A stretch of 47,645 bases of DNA from an uncultured Campylobacterales bacterium (lineage in GTDB: Bacteria; Campylobacterota; Campylobacteria; Campylobacterales; Sulfurimonadaceae), in assembly GCA_903885085.1 (NCBI GenBank), contig CAISHH010000125.1:1-47645 (forward strand). The letters run 5' to 3'. Each line of letters begins with the position of its first letter. The first letter of the stretch is position 1. The notes under the pieces are model-generated. The model was given only the letters and a program-made list of their open reading frames with translations. It did no database searches and was not told where the DNA came from. A program made the position numbers and the translations under genes. Shown here piece after piece: positions 19,231 to 29,151 of the stretch.

Positions 19231-20769
19231 GTGATTGAACGTTTTTATCTTAAAGATTATCTCAGTTTTAAAAATATTGAATTGAACCTTTCTCGCGGAC
19301 TTATCGTCTTTACGGGGCCAAGTGGAAGTGGAAAATCAGTTTTGATGGATTCTATCCTTAGTACATTTGGTTTATCCGATGGCGGTGCGGCCCTTTGTGA
19401 ATCTCAGATAAACTGGAATATATTAGGTGATGATTTTGGTATAGAAAATGAGGATATCAATGTTTTTAGACAGATAAAAAAAGAGAAAGTACGCTTTTTT
19501 ATCAATAATCAAAGTATCTCAAAAAAAGATATTAAGGGTATAGGCTCAAATTATATACGACATTTAAGCCTCAAAGATTATAGTGATTTTGAAAACAAAA
19601 ATCTTTTAGAGATTTTGGATAATCGTGTTAAAAATGCAGATATCCAAACAATAAAAGAGAGATTTAAAGCAAATTTTTCAAAGTATCTCGAAGTTTCAAA
19701 AGAGTTGCAAGAGATCGAAGATGAGGAAAAGCGTATCGTAGAGCTTAAAGAGTTTGCCGCTTTTGAGATACAAAAAATTGATGATATCAATCCAAAAACA
19801 GGCGAAGATGAAGCACTTTTGGAGATAAAAAAAGAACTTTCAAAAAAAGAAAAATCAACTAAAAAAATAGAAGAAGCAAATAAGATATTTGATTATGAGC
19901 ATGTTGTTGCTTCCGCTCTCGAACTTTTAGAGATTGAGAGTTCATTTTTTGATGATGCGATGAATGAGCTTCGAGCTCATTTGGATGAAGCGACACAAAA
20001 GTTTACCAATCTTGAAGATATTGATGTTGAAGAGGTTTTAAATCGCATCGAAGCACTTTCTTCACTCAAGCGAAGATACGGCGGGATAGAAGAGGCTTTA
20101 GAATATAAAAAACTCAAACTTCAAGAGCTTGAGCGTTATAACAATATTGAGATTACAAAAGACAGCTTGGTTGATTTAAAAAGTAGTTTACAGGTAAGTA
20201 TTACAGAAGATGCAAACAAGATGACTCAGCTAAGACAAGGTGCTCTTGGCGATTTTACAAAAGATCTTAATAGTTATGTGACACAGCTTTATCTTCGAGG
20301 AGTGAGTATCAAACTCAAAGAGATTCCGCTTGGAAATTCTGGTCAAGATTTTGTTGAGATAGTTTTAAGTGAAACTCCTCTGGACAAAGTAAGTACGGGA
20401 GAATTCAACCGTCTGCGTTTAGCAATCTTAGCTATAAAGTCAGAATCCGCTCAGGAAAATGGCGGAGTACTTATGCTCGATGAGATCGATGCAAATCTCA
20501 GCGGCGAAGAGTCTATGAGCGTTGCAAAGGTGCTTAGATATCTTTCTAAAAAATTTCAGATCTTTGTTATCTCACATCAGCCTCAACTCACTTCTATGGG
20601 AGATCAGCATTTTTTAGTACATAAATCTGATGGAGAGAGCTTCGTAAAGCCACTTGCTCCGCTTGAGAGAATAGATGAAATTGCCAGAATGATCAGCGGT
20701 GAGAGTATAACAAATGAAGCAAAACTTTTTGCAAAAGACCTACTGGAGATGAGTAAATGTGTTTTATAA
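19231..20769 (+). CDS. recN: DNA repair protein RecN (AAA/SMC-type)
   Basis: LIVFTGPSGSGKSVLMDSI, coiled coil, LMLDEIDANLSGEESMSVAKVLRYLSKKFQIFVISHQPQL. Confidence 0.9.
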   Translation: MIERFYLKDYLSFKNIELNLSRGLIVFTGPSGSGKSVLMDSILSTFGLSDGGAALCESQINWNILGDDFGIENEDINVFRQIKKEKVRFFINNQSISKKDIKGIGSNYIRHLSLKDYSDFENKNLLEILDNRVKNADIQTIKERFKANFSKYLEVSKELQEIEDEEKRIVELKEFAAFEIQKIDDINPKTGEDEALLEIKKELSKKEKSTKKIEEANKIFDYEHVVASALELLEIESSFFDDAMNELRAHLDEATQKFTNLEDIDVEEVLNRIEALSSLKRRYGGIEEALEYKKLKLQELERYNNIEITKDSLVDLKSSLQVSITEDANKMTQLRQGALGDFTKDLNSYVTQLYLRGVSIKLKEIPLGNSGQDFVEIVLSETPLDKVSTGEFNRLRLAILAIKSESAQENGGVLMLDEIDANLSGEESMSVAKVLRYLSKKFQIFVISHQPQLTSMGDQHFLVHKSDGESFVKPLAPLERIDEIARMISGESITNEAKLFAKDLLEMSKCVL

Positions 20770-20933
20770 TCTCCATAGTCTTACTCATTTTAAGCTATAA
20801 CTTTTATATGGCTGATAGTATTGTTTTGGCACTTGGGTCATTATTAGGCTCTATTTTCTTTATTATTTTAATGGTAAAAAATATCTTACATGTAAAGAAT
20901 CTAAGAAAGAATCAAAAAGGAAAAGATAAATGA
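20757..20933 (+). CDS. 58-aa predicted single/double-span membrane protein
   Basis: MCFIISIVLLILSYNFYMADSIVLALGSLLGSIFFIILMVKNILHVKNLRKNQKGKDK*; overlaps recN 3' end and tatD start (ATGA); not in supplied ORF track. Confidence 0.7.
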   Translation: MCFIISIVLLILSYNFYMADSIVLALGSLLGSIFFIILMVKNILHVKNLRKNQKGKDK

Positions 20934-21706
20934 TCATAGATACCCATATACATCTTGATGATGTCAGATATGATGATGATTTTGAAGATGTTCTTAAAAG
21001 AGCGTATGAAAACAATGTAGAAAGATTCATTATCCCCGGAGCAGATCCTTCGACACTTTCTAAAGCCGTGACAATTGCCCAAAACCATAAAAATATCTAT
21101 TTTTCAATCGGTGTGCATCCTTATGATATGAATGACTTCAATGAAGAGATATTTGAGCAATATATACATCATCCAAAATGTGTTGCTATTGGCGAATGTG
21201 GCATGGATTATTTCAGGCTAGAAGGAACCCAAGAAGAAAAAGAGAGTGAAAAGAAGCAACAAGAAAAAGTTTTTAGAGCTCAAATACGACTTGCCAAAAA
21301 ATATAATAAGCCTCTTATCATCCATATTCGTGATGCATCTCATGACGCAAAGATGATACTTTTAGATGAAGACGCTAGCACTGTAGGAGGTGTTTTACAC
21401 TGTTACAATGCTGATGAAGAGCTATTATCTTTAGCAAAACAAAATTTTTATTTTGGTATTGGAGGGGTCGTTACTTTTAGCAATGCAAAAAAACTCATTA
21501 ATGTGTTACCAAAAATCCCACTTGAAAAACTACTTATTGAAACAGATGGTCCATATCTTACACCAACTCCTCATAGAGGCAAGCGTAATGAGCCCGCATA
21601 TACGAGCTTTGTAGTAGAAAAAATTTCAGAACTTTTAATTATTGATCGAAAAGAAATAGAAAAAATAACTACTACAAATGCTATGAATTTATTTCATATT
21701 TCCTGA
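20930..21706 (+). CDS. tatD: TatD-family hydrolase
   Basis: IIDTHIHLDD, AIGECGMDYF, IIHIRDA, LLIETDGPYLTP. Confidence 0.93.
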   Translation: MIIDTHIHLDDVRYDDDFEDVLKRAYENNVERFIIPGADPSTLSKAVTIAQNHKNIYFSIGVHPYDMNDFNEEIFEQYIHHPKCVAIGECGMDYFRLEGTQEEKESEKKQQEKVFRAQIRLAKKYNKPLIIHIRDASHDAKMILLDEDASTVGGVLHCYNADEELLSLAKQNFYFGIGGVVTFSNAKKLINVLPKIPLEKLLIETDGPYLTPTPHRGKRNEPAYTSFVVEKISELLIIDRKEIEKITTTNAMNLFHIS

Positions 21707-21749
21707 TATTTACACACTTTCTGGGGTCTATTTTTGGCTCATTAGCTAT

Positions 21750-21779
21750 TTTAAGATAGAATATTAACCCTATCTTAAA
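21750..21779. repeat. 10-bp perfect inverted repeat in the tatD-mltD intergenic region
   Basis: TTTAAGATAG (21750-21759) / CTATCTTAAA (21770-21779), 10-nt loop. Confidence 0.6.
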
Positions 21780-21794
21780 GTAGAAAGTTTATAT

Positions 21795-23018
21795 ATGCTC
21801 AAGTATTTAGTTTTATTATTGCTTCCGTATGCTCTTTTTGGTGGTCCAAATACGAGTTCGGAAAAATATAAAGATATTGATCTTCTCAAAACATTTGATA
21901 TTGATCCCTCTTTTTTAAATGACTCACAACTTAAAAAAATGCAATCTTCTGAATTTATAAAATATAAAAATAATCGTTTATTTCAAGACATGGGAGATGC
22001 TTCTGCATTTATTCCAAATGTTAGAGAAGTGTTAAATGAATATAAAGTCCCGCCTGAATTTTTGTTTGTAGCTATTGCGGAATCAAATTTTTCTGCTAAG
22101 GCTAACTCTGCTAGAAATGCCGGTGGAGTTTGGCAGTTTATGCCTCAAACTGCCAAGCGTTATCATCTTCGTATTGATAAATATGTTGATGAGAGACGTG
22201 ATCTTGTAAAATCTTCAAGAGCTGCCGCAAAATATTTAAGTATCTTACATAACCAATTTGGAAAATGGTATCTTGCCGCTATAGCCTACAACTGTGGAAG
22301 CGGATATCTTAGTCGCGCAATACAAAAAGCCGGCACAGATAATTTACATGTACTTTTAGATGAAAAGAAAAAATATATTCCTGCAGAAAGTCGCAGATAT
22401 ATAAGAAAAATTTTGGCTCTAGCCATGGTGGAAAATAATGAAGGACGTTTACTAGGAGATGAAAATGATGATTCTAATAACGGCTTCGATACTCCTTCTC
22501 TTACCGCTGTTCAAGTTGGCAGCGGTGAATCATTGTCAAAAGTTTCAGATATGCTTGGATTACCGGAAAATGATCTGAAAAAATTCAACCGCCAAATAAA
22601 TTATGATCTCACCCCTCCGGATGAAAATGGCTATGATATTTATATTCCTTCCGCTAAACTTTCTGAGTTTAACGATAAATATAACGGAGATAGCGAAAAG
22701 AAAAAGTATATTGTCTATACGCCAAAACAAGACGATTCTCTACCTTCAAATTCTGGAAAGTATAAAATACAGTCAAAAATCGTAAAAGATTTAAACAAAT
22801 TGAATACAATGAAGCTTTTATCCAAACAAGATATTATAATTCCAGTTGCATCTAAAAGTAATATCGTTTTAGACAAAGGGGCTTATCTAGTCAAAGATAC
22901 AGATACTTTGGAATCGATTGCTAAGGCAAACAAAGTGACAGTAGCGTACATAAAATCAAAAAACAATATTAAAAATGACAGTGTAAAAGCTGGAGATAGG
23001 CTTTATATCAATGAATAA
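21795..23018 (+). CDS. mltD: Membrane-bound lytic murein transglycosylase D with LysM-type repeats
   Basis: FVAIAESNFSAKANSARNAGGVWQFMPQTAKRYHLRID; LAAIAYNCGSG; LysM-like C-terminal segments. Confidence 0.9.
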   Translation: MLKYLVLLLLPYALFGGPNTSSEKYKDIDLLKTFDIDPSFLNDSQLKKMQSSEFIKYKNNRLFQDMGDASAFIPNVREVLNEYKVPPEFLFVAIAESNFSAKANSARNAGGVWQFMPQTAKRYHLRIDKYVDERRDLVKSSRAAAKYLSILHNQFGKWYLAAIAYNCGSGYLSRAIQKAGTDNLHVLLDEKKKYIPAESRRYIRKILALAMVENNEGRLLGDENDDSNNGFDTPSLTAVQVGSGESLSKVSDMLGLPENDLKKFNRQINYDLTPPDENGYDIYIPSAKLSEFNDKYNGDSEKKKYIVYTPKQDDSLPSNSGKYKIQSKIVKDLNKLNTMKLLSKQDIIIPVASKSNIVLDKGAYLVKDTDTLESIAKANKVTVAYIKSKNNIKNDSVKAGDRLYINE

Positions 23019-23778
23019 AATTCTTACATTTACTCTTATTTTACTTTTTGTGTCAGGCTGTAGTACACGTGGCGTAAGATATTATGGCGGAGGAAATAGC
23101 TCTTCATATCAGGGTTCACAACAAAATGTAAAAGCAACGATGCGTCCATACACGATTCGTGGTATCACTTACTATCCGACTGTTGTAAGTGTTGGAGATG
23201 AATTTAACGGACGTGCTAGCTGGTATGGTCCAGATTTTCACGGAAAACAGACATCCAGCGGTGAAACTTATGATATGCATGATATGACAGCGGCACATAA
23301 AACATTGCCTATGAATACAATTGTCCAAGTAACGAGCAGAGAGACAGGAAAGTCTATCATAGTGCGTATCAATGATCGTGGACCTTTTGTCGATAATAGA
23401 ATCATTGATCTCTCAAATGAAGCGGCTTCAAGAATCAATATGGTCGGAAGAGGGACTGCTTTGGTTTCTTTAAAAATACTTGGTTTTGAGAAAAGTGGTG
23501 CTAAAATTATTCCAAATCAAAAAGAACTAGACAAAGGACCAAAAGAGGAGATAATTACTGAATTTGCTCTACAAATTGCTTCATTTTCAAATATAGAAGG
23601 TGCAGTTTTTACTCAGAAAAAATATGACGGCTTAGATGGCTATAAAACAATTATCAAAGATATACCAGGAGAAAGGACTGCTTTTAAAGTTTGGATAAAA
23701 GGCTTTCAAAGTGAAGCAGAAGCAAGAGACTACAGCGCAAACGGAAAATTTAGAGGCGCATTTATCGTAAAGGAATAA
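23011..23778 (+). CDS. rlpA: Septal ring lytic transglycosylase RlpA family lipoprotein with SPOR-like end
   Basis: Lipobox VSGCS; GRASWYGPDFHGKQTSSGETYDMHDMTAAHKTLPMNT; VRINDRGPF. Confidence 0.92.
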   Translation: MNKILTFTLILLFVSGCSTRGVRYYGGGNSSSYQGSQQNVKATMRPYTIRGITYYPTVVSVGDEFNGRASWYGPDFHGKQTSSGETYDMHDMTAAHKTLPMNTIVQVTSRETGKSIIVRINDRGPFVDNRIIDLSNEAASRINMVGRGTALVSLKILGFEKSGAKIIPNQKELDKGPKEEIITEFALQIASFSNIEGAVFTQKKYDGLDGYKTIIKDIPGERTAFKVWIKGFQSEAEARDYSANGKFRGAFIVKE

Positions 23779-23779
23779 T

Positions 23780-24352
23780 ATGAAAAATAAAACAAGAACA
23801 ACAAAAGAAACGAATATCACAGTCTCTCTAAAACTCTATGGCGAGGGAAAGAGTAAAATAGAAACAGGTGTGGGCTTTTTAGACCATATGCTTGAGAGTT
23901 TTGCAAAACATGCACTTATAGATTTGAAGATTACATGTAAGGGCGATACGCATATAGATGATCACCACAGTGTTGAAGATGTGGCTATTGTAATAGGTTC
24001 TTTATTGGCTGAGGCCATCTATCCTGTTGTTAAACTAGAACGTTTTGGGAATGCAAGTGTTGTTATGGATGAAGCTTGTGTAAGCGCTGATATAGACCTT
24101 AGTAATCGTCCTTTTTTAGTGTATGAACTAGATCTTGCAGGAAAAGTTGGAACTTTTGATACAGAGCTTGTGGAAGAGTTTTTTAGAGCACTTGTGTTCA
24201 ATGCCAGAATCAGCGCACATATTATCCAGCAACGCGGAAAAAATAAGCATCACATCATAGAAGCATCATTTAAAGCTCTCGCCGTCGCTCTTCGCCGTGC
24301 GACGACTATCAATGAAAGAGTCGGTATTCCAAGCACAAAAGATGTTTTATGA
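23780..24352 (+). CDS. hisB: Imidazoleglycerol-phosphate dehydratase
   Basis: TGVGFLDHMLESFAKHALIDL, GDTHIDDHHSVEDVAI, QRGKNKHHIIEASFKALAVALRRA. Confidence 0.96.
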   Translation: MKNKTRTTKETNITVSLKLYGEGKSKIETGVGFLDHMLESFAKHALIDLKITCKGDTHIDDHHSVEDVAIVIGSLLAEAIYPVVKLERFGNASVVMDEACVSADIDLSNRPFLVYELDLAGKVGTFDTELVEEFFRALVFNARISAHIIQQRGKNKHHIIEASFKALAVALRRATTINERVGIPSTKDVL

Positions 24353-24843
24353 TCAAGCTTTTGGTTTTGGATGTAGATGGATGTTTGACTGATGGGAAAA
24401 TTATCTATTCAAACAGTGGTGAAGAGAGTAAAAATTTCAACGTAAAAGATGGTTTTGCCATCACAAACTGGATAAAACTCGGCTACGACATAGTGATCAT
24501 CACCGGGCGAAAATCTCAGCTTGTAGAATACCGTGCCAAAGAGCTTGGAGTCAAATATCTTTATCAAGGTATCAAAGATAAAAAAGCGGTTTTAGAACAG
24601 CTTTTAGAGGAACTTAAACTCACGATGAACGAAGTAGCAGCAATCGGCGATGAACTTAATGACTATAAACTTCTCTCATGTGTAGGAAAAAGTTTTACAC
24701 CCAAAGATGGTGCTGAGTATGTCAAAAATATCGTAGATGTAACCCTTACAAGTAAAGGCGGCGAGGGCGCAGTTCGCGAAATGATAGATATAGTCGTTAA
24801 AGAAAACAAACAACTTGATCAGTATTTGGCTCTTTGGATATGA
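24349..24843 (+). CDS. kdsC: KDO 8-phosphate phosphatase (HAD)
   Basis: LVLDVDGCLTDGKI, IITGRKS, AIGDELNDYKLLSCVG. Confidence 0.93.
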   Translation: MIKLLVLDVDGCLTDGKIIYSNSGEESKNFNVKDGFAITNWIKLGYDIVIITGRKSQLVEYRAKELGVKYLYQGIKDKKAVLEQLLEELKLTMNEVAAIGDELNDYKLLSCVGKSFTPKDGAEYVKNIVDVTLTSKGGEGAVREMIDIVVKENKQLDQYLALWI

Positions 24844-25361
24844 ATATAAATTTCTTTTTTATATTTATATTTACGGCCCTAGCCATGATATATCTATTTT
24901 TCAATCCTACAAAACTACAACAATTTGAAACAAAAGAGATAGCACAACTTGAACTTTTTAATTTTACCATTTACGACATGGATAAAAATGGATTAAGAAG
25001 TGTTTTTAGTGGCTTAAAAGGGTATAAATTTAAAGACAGATATGAAGTTTCTGATATAAATTATACTGACAATACAAAAGAATACACAGCAAATATTCTC
25101 TCAGATTTCGGTGTTTATAAAGACAATATCGTAAACATGCAAGATCATGTTGTTTACACGAGATCAGATGGACTGATTTTTAAAACAGACAAAGCGTCAT
25201 ATAATCAAGATACAGGCTTCCTTAAAACACCAAGTACATATACTTTATACAAAAATGATGATAAAATCACGGGGACAAAACTAATTTTTGATAGCAAAGA
25301 AAATCGCGTACAATCACAACAGATATCTGCAACGTATCAAATCAAAGACAATGGAAAATAA
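24840..25361 (+). CDS. lptC: LPS export protein LptC-like
   Basis: N-terminal TM, beta-rich; position between kdsC and lptA. Confidence 0.75.
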   Translation: MNINFFFIFIFTALAMIYLFFNPTKLQQFETKEIAQLELFNFTIYDMDKNGLRSVFSGLKGYKFKDRYEVSDINYTDNTKEYTANILSDFGVYKDNIVNMQDHVVYTRSDGLIFKTDKASYNQDTGFLKTPSTYTLYKNDDKITGTKLIFDSKENRVQSQQISATYQIKDNGK

Positions 25362-25840
25362 TGAAAATAAAAACGATTTTTACTCTACTTTTACTCTCTT
25401 CAGCCGTTCTTTTAAGTAATGACTTAAAAGTTGTTTCAAATGCTTTCGATGGCGATGAAAAAAAAGGAATAGGTATATTTACAGGCAATGTTAAAATGAC
25501 AAAAGGTTCTGATGAACTCAATGCCACTAAAGTAACTATCTATACAGATGACAAACATGATCCTATAAAAATGGTTGCAGAGGGCGATGTCTCATTTTTT
25601 GTAAAAACAGAAAATAGCTCGATATATACAGGAAAAGCTCAAAAAGTAGTCTACATGCCAAAGATAAAAGAGTACCAATTTTATACCAACGTTCATCTGC
25701 GCCAACTCAATGAACATAAACAGATAGATGGAGATAAAGTCATATTAAATACTATTACTGGTAAAGCATTAGCACAAGGGGCCAACAAAGAGCCTGTAGT
25801 TATGATTTTTCATCTAAAAGATCAGAATGAGAGTAAATAA
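25361..25840 (+). CDS. lptA: LPS transport periplasmic protein LptA-like
   Basis: Signal peptide; GIGIFTGNVKMTKGSDELNATKVTIYTDD OstA-type pattern. Confidence 0.85.
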   Translation: MKIKTIFTLLLLSSAVLLSNDLKVVSNAFDGDEKKGIGIFTGNVKMTKGSDELNATKVTIYTDDKHDPIKMVAEGDVSFFVKTENSSIYTGKAQKVVYMPKIKEYQFYTNVHLRQLNEHKQIDGDKVILNTITGKALAQGANKEPVVMIFHLKDQNESK

Positions 25841-26463
25841 TGATTGAGATCGTCGAAGCCAAATTTATAACATCTGCTCCAAATATAGAAAAAGCACCTC
25901 CTTCAGAAAAACAAAATGAGATTGTTTTAATGGCTCGCTCAAATGCAGGAAAAAGTTCACTTTTAAATGCGCTGGCAAATCATAAAGGTCTTGCGAAAGT
26001 TTCTTCAACACCTGGAAAAACACGCCTTATAAACTATTTTGATATCACTTTTATCGATAGAGAATTAAATGAAAAAAAATATGCAAGGCTAGTGGATCTT
26101 CCAGGCTTTGGATATGCTAAAGTTTCTAAGTCAATGAAATATGACTGGGAAAAAAATCTAACTGATTATATCGCCCAAAGAGAGCAAATAAAGCTTTTTG
26201 TTCATCTTATTGACAGTCGTCATCCTGATCTTGAGATTGACGCGGGAGTTTCAGAGTTTTTAGATGAAATTGTGGATCAATCACAGGTTATCTTAAGAGT
26301 GTTTACAAAAATAGATAAACTCAATCAAAAAGAGCAGAGTGCGCTAAGACTGAAATTTCCAGATGCTTTGATGGTTTCAAGCAGTAAAAAGCGCGGGATT
26401 TCAAAACTCATTTCTGTAATCTATGAAGTTGTAAAAGAGGAGATGACCGATGATAGAGTATAG
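25840..26463 (+). CDS. engB: Ribosome biogenesis GTPase YihA/YsxC/EngB
   Basis: MARSNAGKSSLLNALANHKGLAKVSSTPGKTRLINYF, LVDLPGFGYAKVSK. Confidence 0.95.
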   Translation: MIEIVEAKFITSAPNIEKAPPSEKQNEIVLMARSNAGKSSLLNALANHKGLAKVSSTPGKTRLINYFDITFIDRELNEKKYARLVDLPGFGYAKVSKSMKYDWEKNLTDYIAQREQIKLFVHLIDSRHPDLEIDAGVSEFLDEIVDQSQVILRVFTKIDKLNQKEQSALRLKFPDALMVSSSKKRGISKLISVIYEVVKEEMTDDRV

Positions 26464-26908
26464 AAAAGCCTATCTTAGCGACATCGAATCGATGCAAAAT
26501 CTGATACAACCTGAAGTTGAATCAGGTGTTATCTTACCAAGAAGTAATGATGAAATAGCAACAAATATCAGATCCTATATGTTGGCTTTTGATAAAGAAG
26601 TGCTTGTAGGTTTTTGCGCTTTACATGTACACTCTTACACTCTTGCAGAGATCCGTTCTTTAATAGTAAGAGATGGCTACAGAGCTAAGCATATAGGCTC
26701 TAAGATTGTTAAAAGAGCTCTAGATGAAGCTGCATCTCTTGGCTTAAAGCAAGTTTTAGCACTTACCTATAAACAAAGTTTTTTTGAAAATTTAGGATTT
26801 ATTGAGATTCCAAAAGAATCTTTACCCGATCATAAGATTTGGGCTGATTGTATAAAATGCAAACACTTTCCAATATGCAACGAAATATCACTTATCAAAA
26901 ATATTTAA
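26450..26908 (+). CDS. GNAT N-acetyltransferase, short N-acetylglutamate synthase-like
   Basis: GNAT motif RDGYRAKHIGSKIVKRALDEA; C-terminal WADCIKCKHFPICNE typical of short ArgA-type proteins. Confidence 0.75.
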   Translation: MIEYRKAYLSDIESMQNLIQPEVESGVILPRSNDEIATNIRSYMLAFDKEVLVGFCALHVHSYTLAEIRSLIVRDGYRAKHIGSKIVKRALDEAASLGLKQVLALTYKQSFFENLGFIEIPKESLPDHKIWADCIKCKHFPICNEISLIKNI

Positions 26909-27333
26909 ATATTGTTCTCGTTCTTGCAATATTTTTAGTTTATGAGAGTCTAAGCGACATCTATCTTTTTTTGCCGCCTTTTTTTGCAGTTATGTTTGTA
27001 ATTTTTATCAATTCAATCAAAAATGATGACAGTATTACACTTTTTGCCACCTCTTTTGCTCTGATGTTTTTTGAAGCGCAAAAGGGTTATGTGCTTTTTA
27101 GTTCCATCGTATATTTTACTTTGGTTTATAGGCTTCTTATTTTGAAAATGGATCAGTATATCCAGTGTGTTGCTTGCACTAAGATACTGATGGTTTTGCT
27201 CGCTTATGTCGGATATTACTTTTTTTCCTACACACTTGCACAGACATTTTTGTTAAATGAACCAGAGTTTAGCTGGTATGTGATCTATTATATTGCTGTT
27301 GAGTTTTTTCTGCTATTGATTTTTAAAGATTAG
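26857..27333 (+). CDS. Polytopic membrane protein in MreD position
   Basis: Several hydrophobic segments, immediately upstream of mrdA; assignment by position. Confidence 0.5.
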   Translation: MQTLSNMQRNITYQKYLNIVLVLAIFLVYESLSDIYLFLPPFFAVMFVIFINSIKNDDSITLFATSFALMFFEAQKGYVLFSSIVYFTLVYRLLILKMDQYIQCVACTKILMVLLAYVGYYFFSYTLAQTFLLNEPEFSWYVIYYIAVEFFLLLIFKD

Positions 27334-27351
27334 AGTTAAAGGGTATTTTCA

Positions 27352-29142
27352 TTGAGACTTAAAATAATATTGACACTTTTTGCTCTAGCTTGGGTTGCCT
27401 TGATCGTAAGAGTTTTTTATCTTTCTATTTCGCACAATGCCTATTATGAAGATCTTTCTGATAGAAATACTATAAAAACAGACTTGACTGCGCCAGTACG
27501 CGGAGAAATCCTAGACAGAAATAATAATCCCGTTGCTATCAACAAACTAGGCTTTAAAGTAGAGATAGCTCCTCACTTAATCAGTGGAGATGACACGAGT
27601 TTGCTAGATACTGAATTAAATGTTTTGATGAAATATATTCCCTCTTTAGACAGAGAGAAGATGAAAAAAATATATCTTCAAAATGATTCTTATTATAATC
27701 AAGATTATATACAAGTAGCTGATTTTATTCCCTATGATGCGATGATTCCTGTTTATTCTATTTTAAATTTAAGAGAGAATTTACATATTTTATCTGCGCC
27801 AAAACGTTTTTATCCATACAATGATACCGCAGCCCATATTATTGGCTATGTCTCAAACGCCAATCAAAATGATATTGATAAAGATCCACTTTTATCTGTC
27901 ATTGGAACTGTTGGTAAAAATGGAATCGAAAAATATTATAACACCTACTTAGAGGGTGAAGCTGGTGAGAGAAAAATTAAAGTGAGTGCAAAAAATGAGG
28001 AGATCGAAGAACTTTCTCATAAAAGTCCGATTGAAAATAAGCAGATAAAACTCGCTATAGATATGAACTTACAACAGTATATCGCCGAAATGTTTAAAGA
28101 TGAAGCGGGGGCTGTTGTTGTTATGGATGTGAATGGCTCAGTATTAGCTGCGGGTAGTTTTCCTGAATATGATTTAAACTCTTTTTCAAACGGGATTTCA
28201 AGCGATGAATGGAAAGCACTGATCAATAGCGCTGATAAACCTTTTACTAATAAACTTGTCAATGGTCTTTACCCTCCAGGTTCAATTGTAAAAATTGGAC
28301 TCGGTCTTATTATGATCACGACAGCACTTGATGAACATTCAACTGTAAACTGTACGGGCAGTTATGTAGTTTCAAACCGTAACTTTAGATGTTGGAAAAA
28401 AGATGGACACGGAGAAACTGATATCAGAAAAGCTGTGCGTGAGAGTTGTGATGATTATTTTTATAAAGGCAGCGTCAAGACGGGTATAGATGCCATGAGT
28501 GCAGGTATGCTACGATATGGTTTTAGTCAAAAAACTGGTGTCGATCTTCCTAATGAGTTTATTGGAACTGTACCAAATCGTGAATGGAAAAGAAAAAAAT
28601 ATCATCAGTCTTGGTATATTGGAGAGACTCTCAATACTGCAATCGGGCAGGGCGATTTTCTAGTAACTCCGATGCAAGTAGCAAGATTTACAGCACTTTT
28701 AGCAACAGGCAGACTTGTGACACCGCATCTTGTAGAAAAAGTGGGAGATAAAATAATACAGCCAGAATATAAAGAAGTGCTCTCTCCAACTGAAAAGCAA
28801 AAGATCGGTATCATCCGAGAGGGGATGTATGATGTATGTAATTCTCCCGGCGGAACAGCAAAAAACTACATACATTCAAAAGTTACTATTGCGGGAAAAA
28901 CAGGAACGGCACAGGTTGTAGGTATCTCACAAGATACTATCAAGAGAACAGAAGAGTTAAATATGGCTTATTATTCACGCTCTCATGCTTGGTTGACTAC
29001 CTATGGTCCTTATAAAAATCCTCAGTTTGTCGTTACTGTTTTAGTCGAACATGGCGGACATGGCGGTAATGCTGCTGGAGAGATTGTCTCAAAGATCTAT
29101 GACAAACTTTTAGAAAATGGTTACATCAAAAACAACGATTAA
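27352..29142 (+). CDS. mrdA: Penicillin-binding protein 2
   Basis: PVRGEILDRNNNPVA, YPPGSIVKIG (SxxK region), GQGDFLVTPMQVARFTALLATG, AGKTGTAQV. Confidence 0.95.
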   Translation: MRLKIILTLFALAWVALIVRVFYLSISHNAYYEDLSDRNTIKTDLTAPVRGEILDRNNNPVAINKLGFKVEIAPHLISGDDTSLLDTELNVLMKYIPSLDREKMKKIYLQNDSYYNQDYIQVADFIPYDAMIPVYSILNLRENLHILSAPKRFYPYNDTAAHIIGYVSNANQNDIDKDPLLSVIGTVGKNGIEKYYNTYLEGEAGERKIKVSAKNEEIEELSHKSPIENKQIKLAIDMNLQQYIAEMFKDEAGAVVVMDVNGSVLAAGSFPEYDLNSFSNGISSDEWKALINSADKPFTNKLVNGLYPPGSIVKIGLGLIMITTALDEHSTVNCTGSYVVSNRNFRCWKKDGHGETDIRKAVRESCDDYFYKGSVKTGIDAMSAGMLRYGFSQKTGVDLPNEFIGTVPNREWKRKKYHQSWYIGETLNTAIGQGDFLVTPMQVARFTALLATGRLVTPHLVEKVGDKIIQPEYKEVLSPTEKQKIGIIREGMYDVCNSPGGTAKNYIHSKVTIAGKTGTAQVVGISQDTIKRTEELNMAYYSRSHAWLTTYGPYKNPQFVVTVLVEHGGHGGNAAGEIVSKIYDKLLENGYIKNND

Positions 29143-29151
29143 AAGGTTAGT

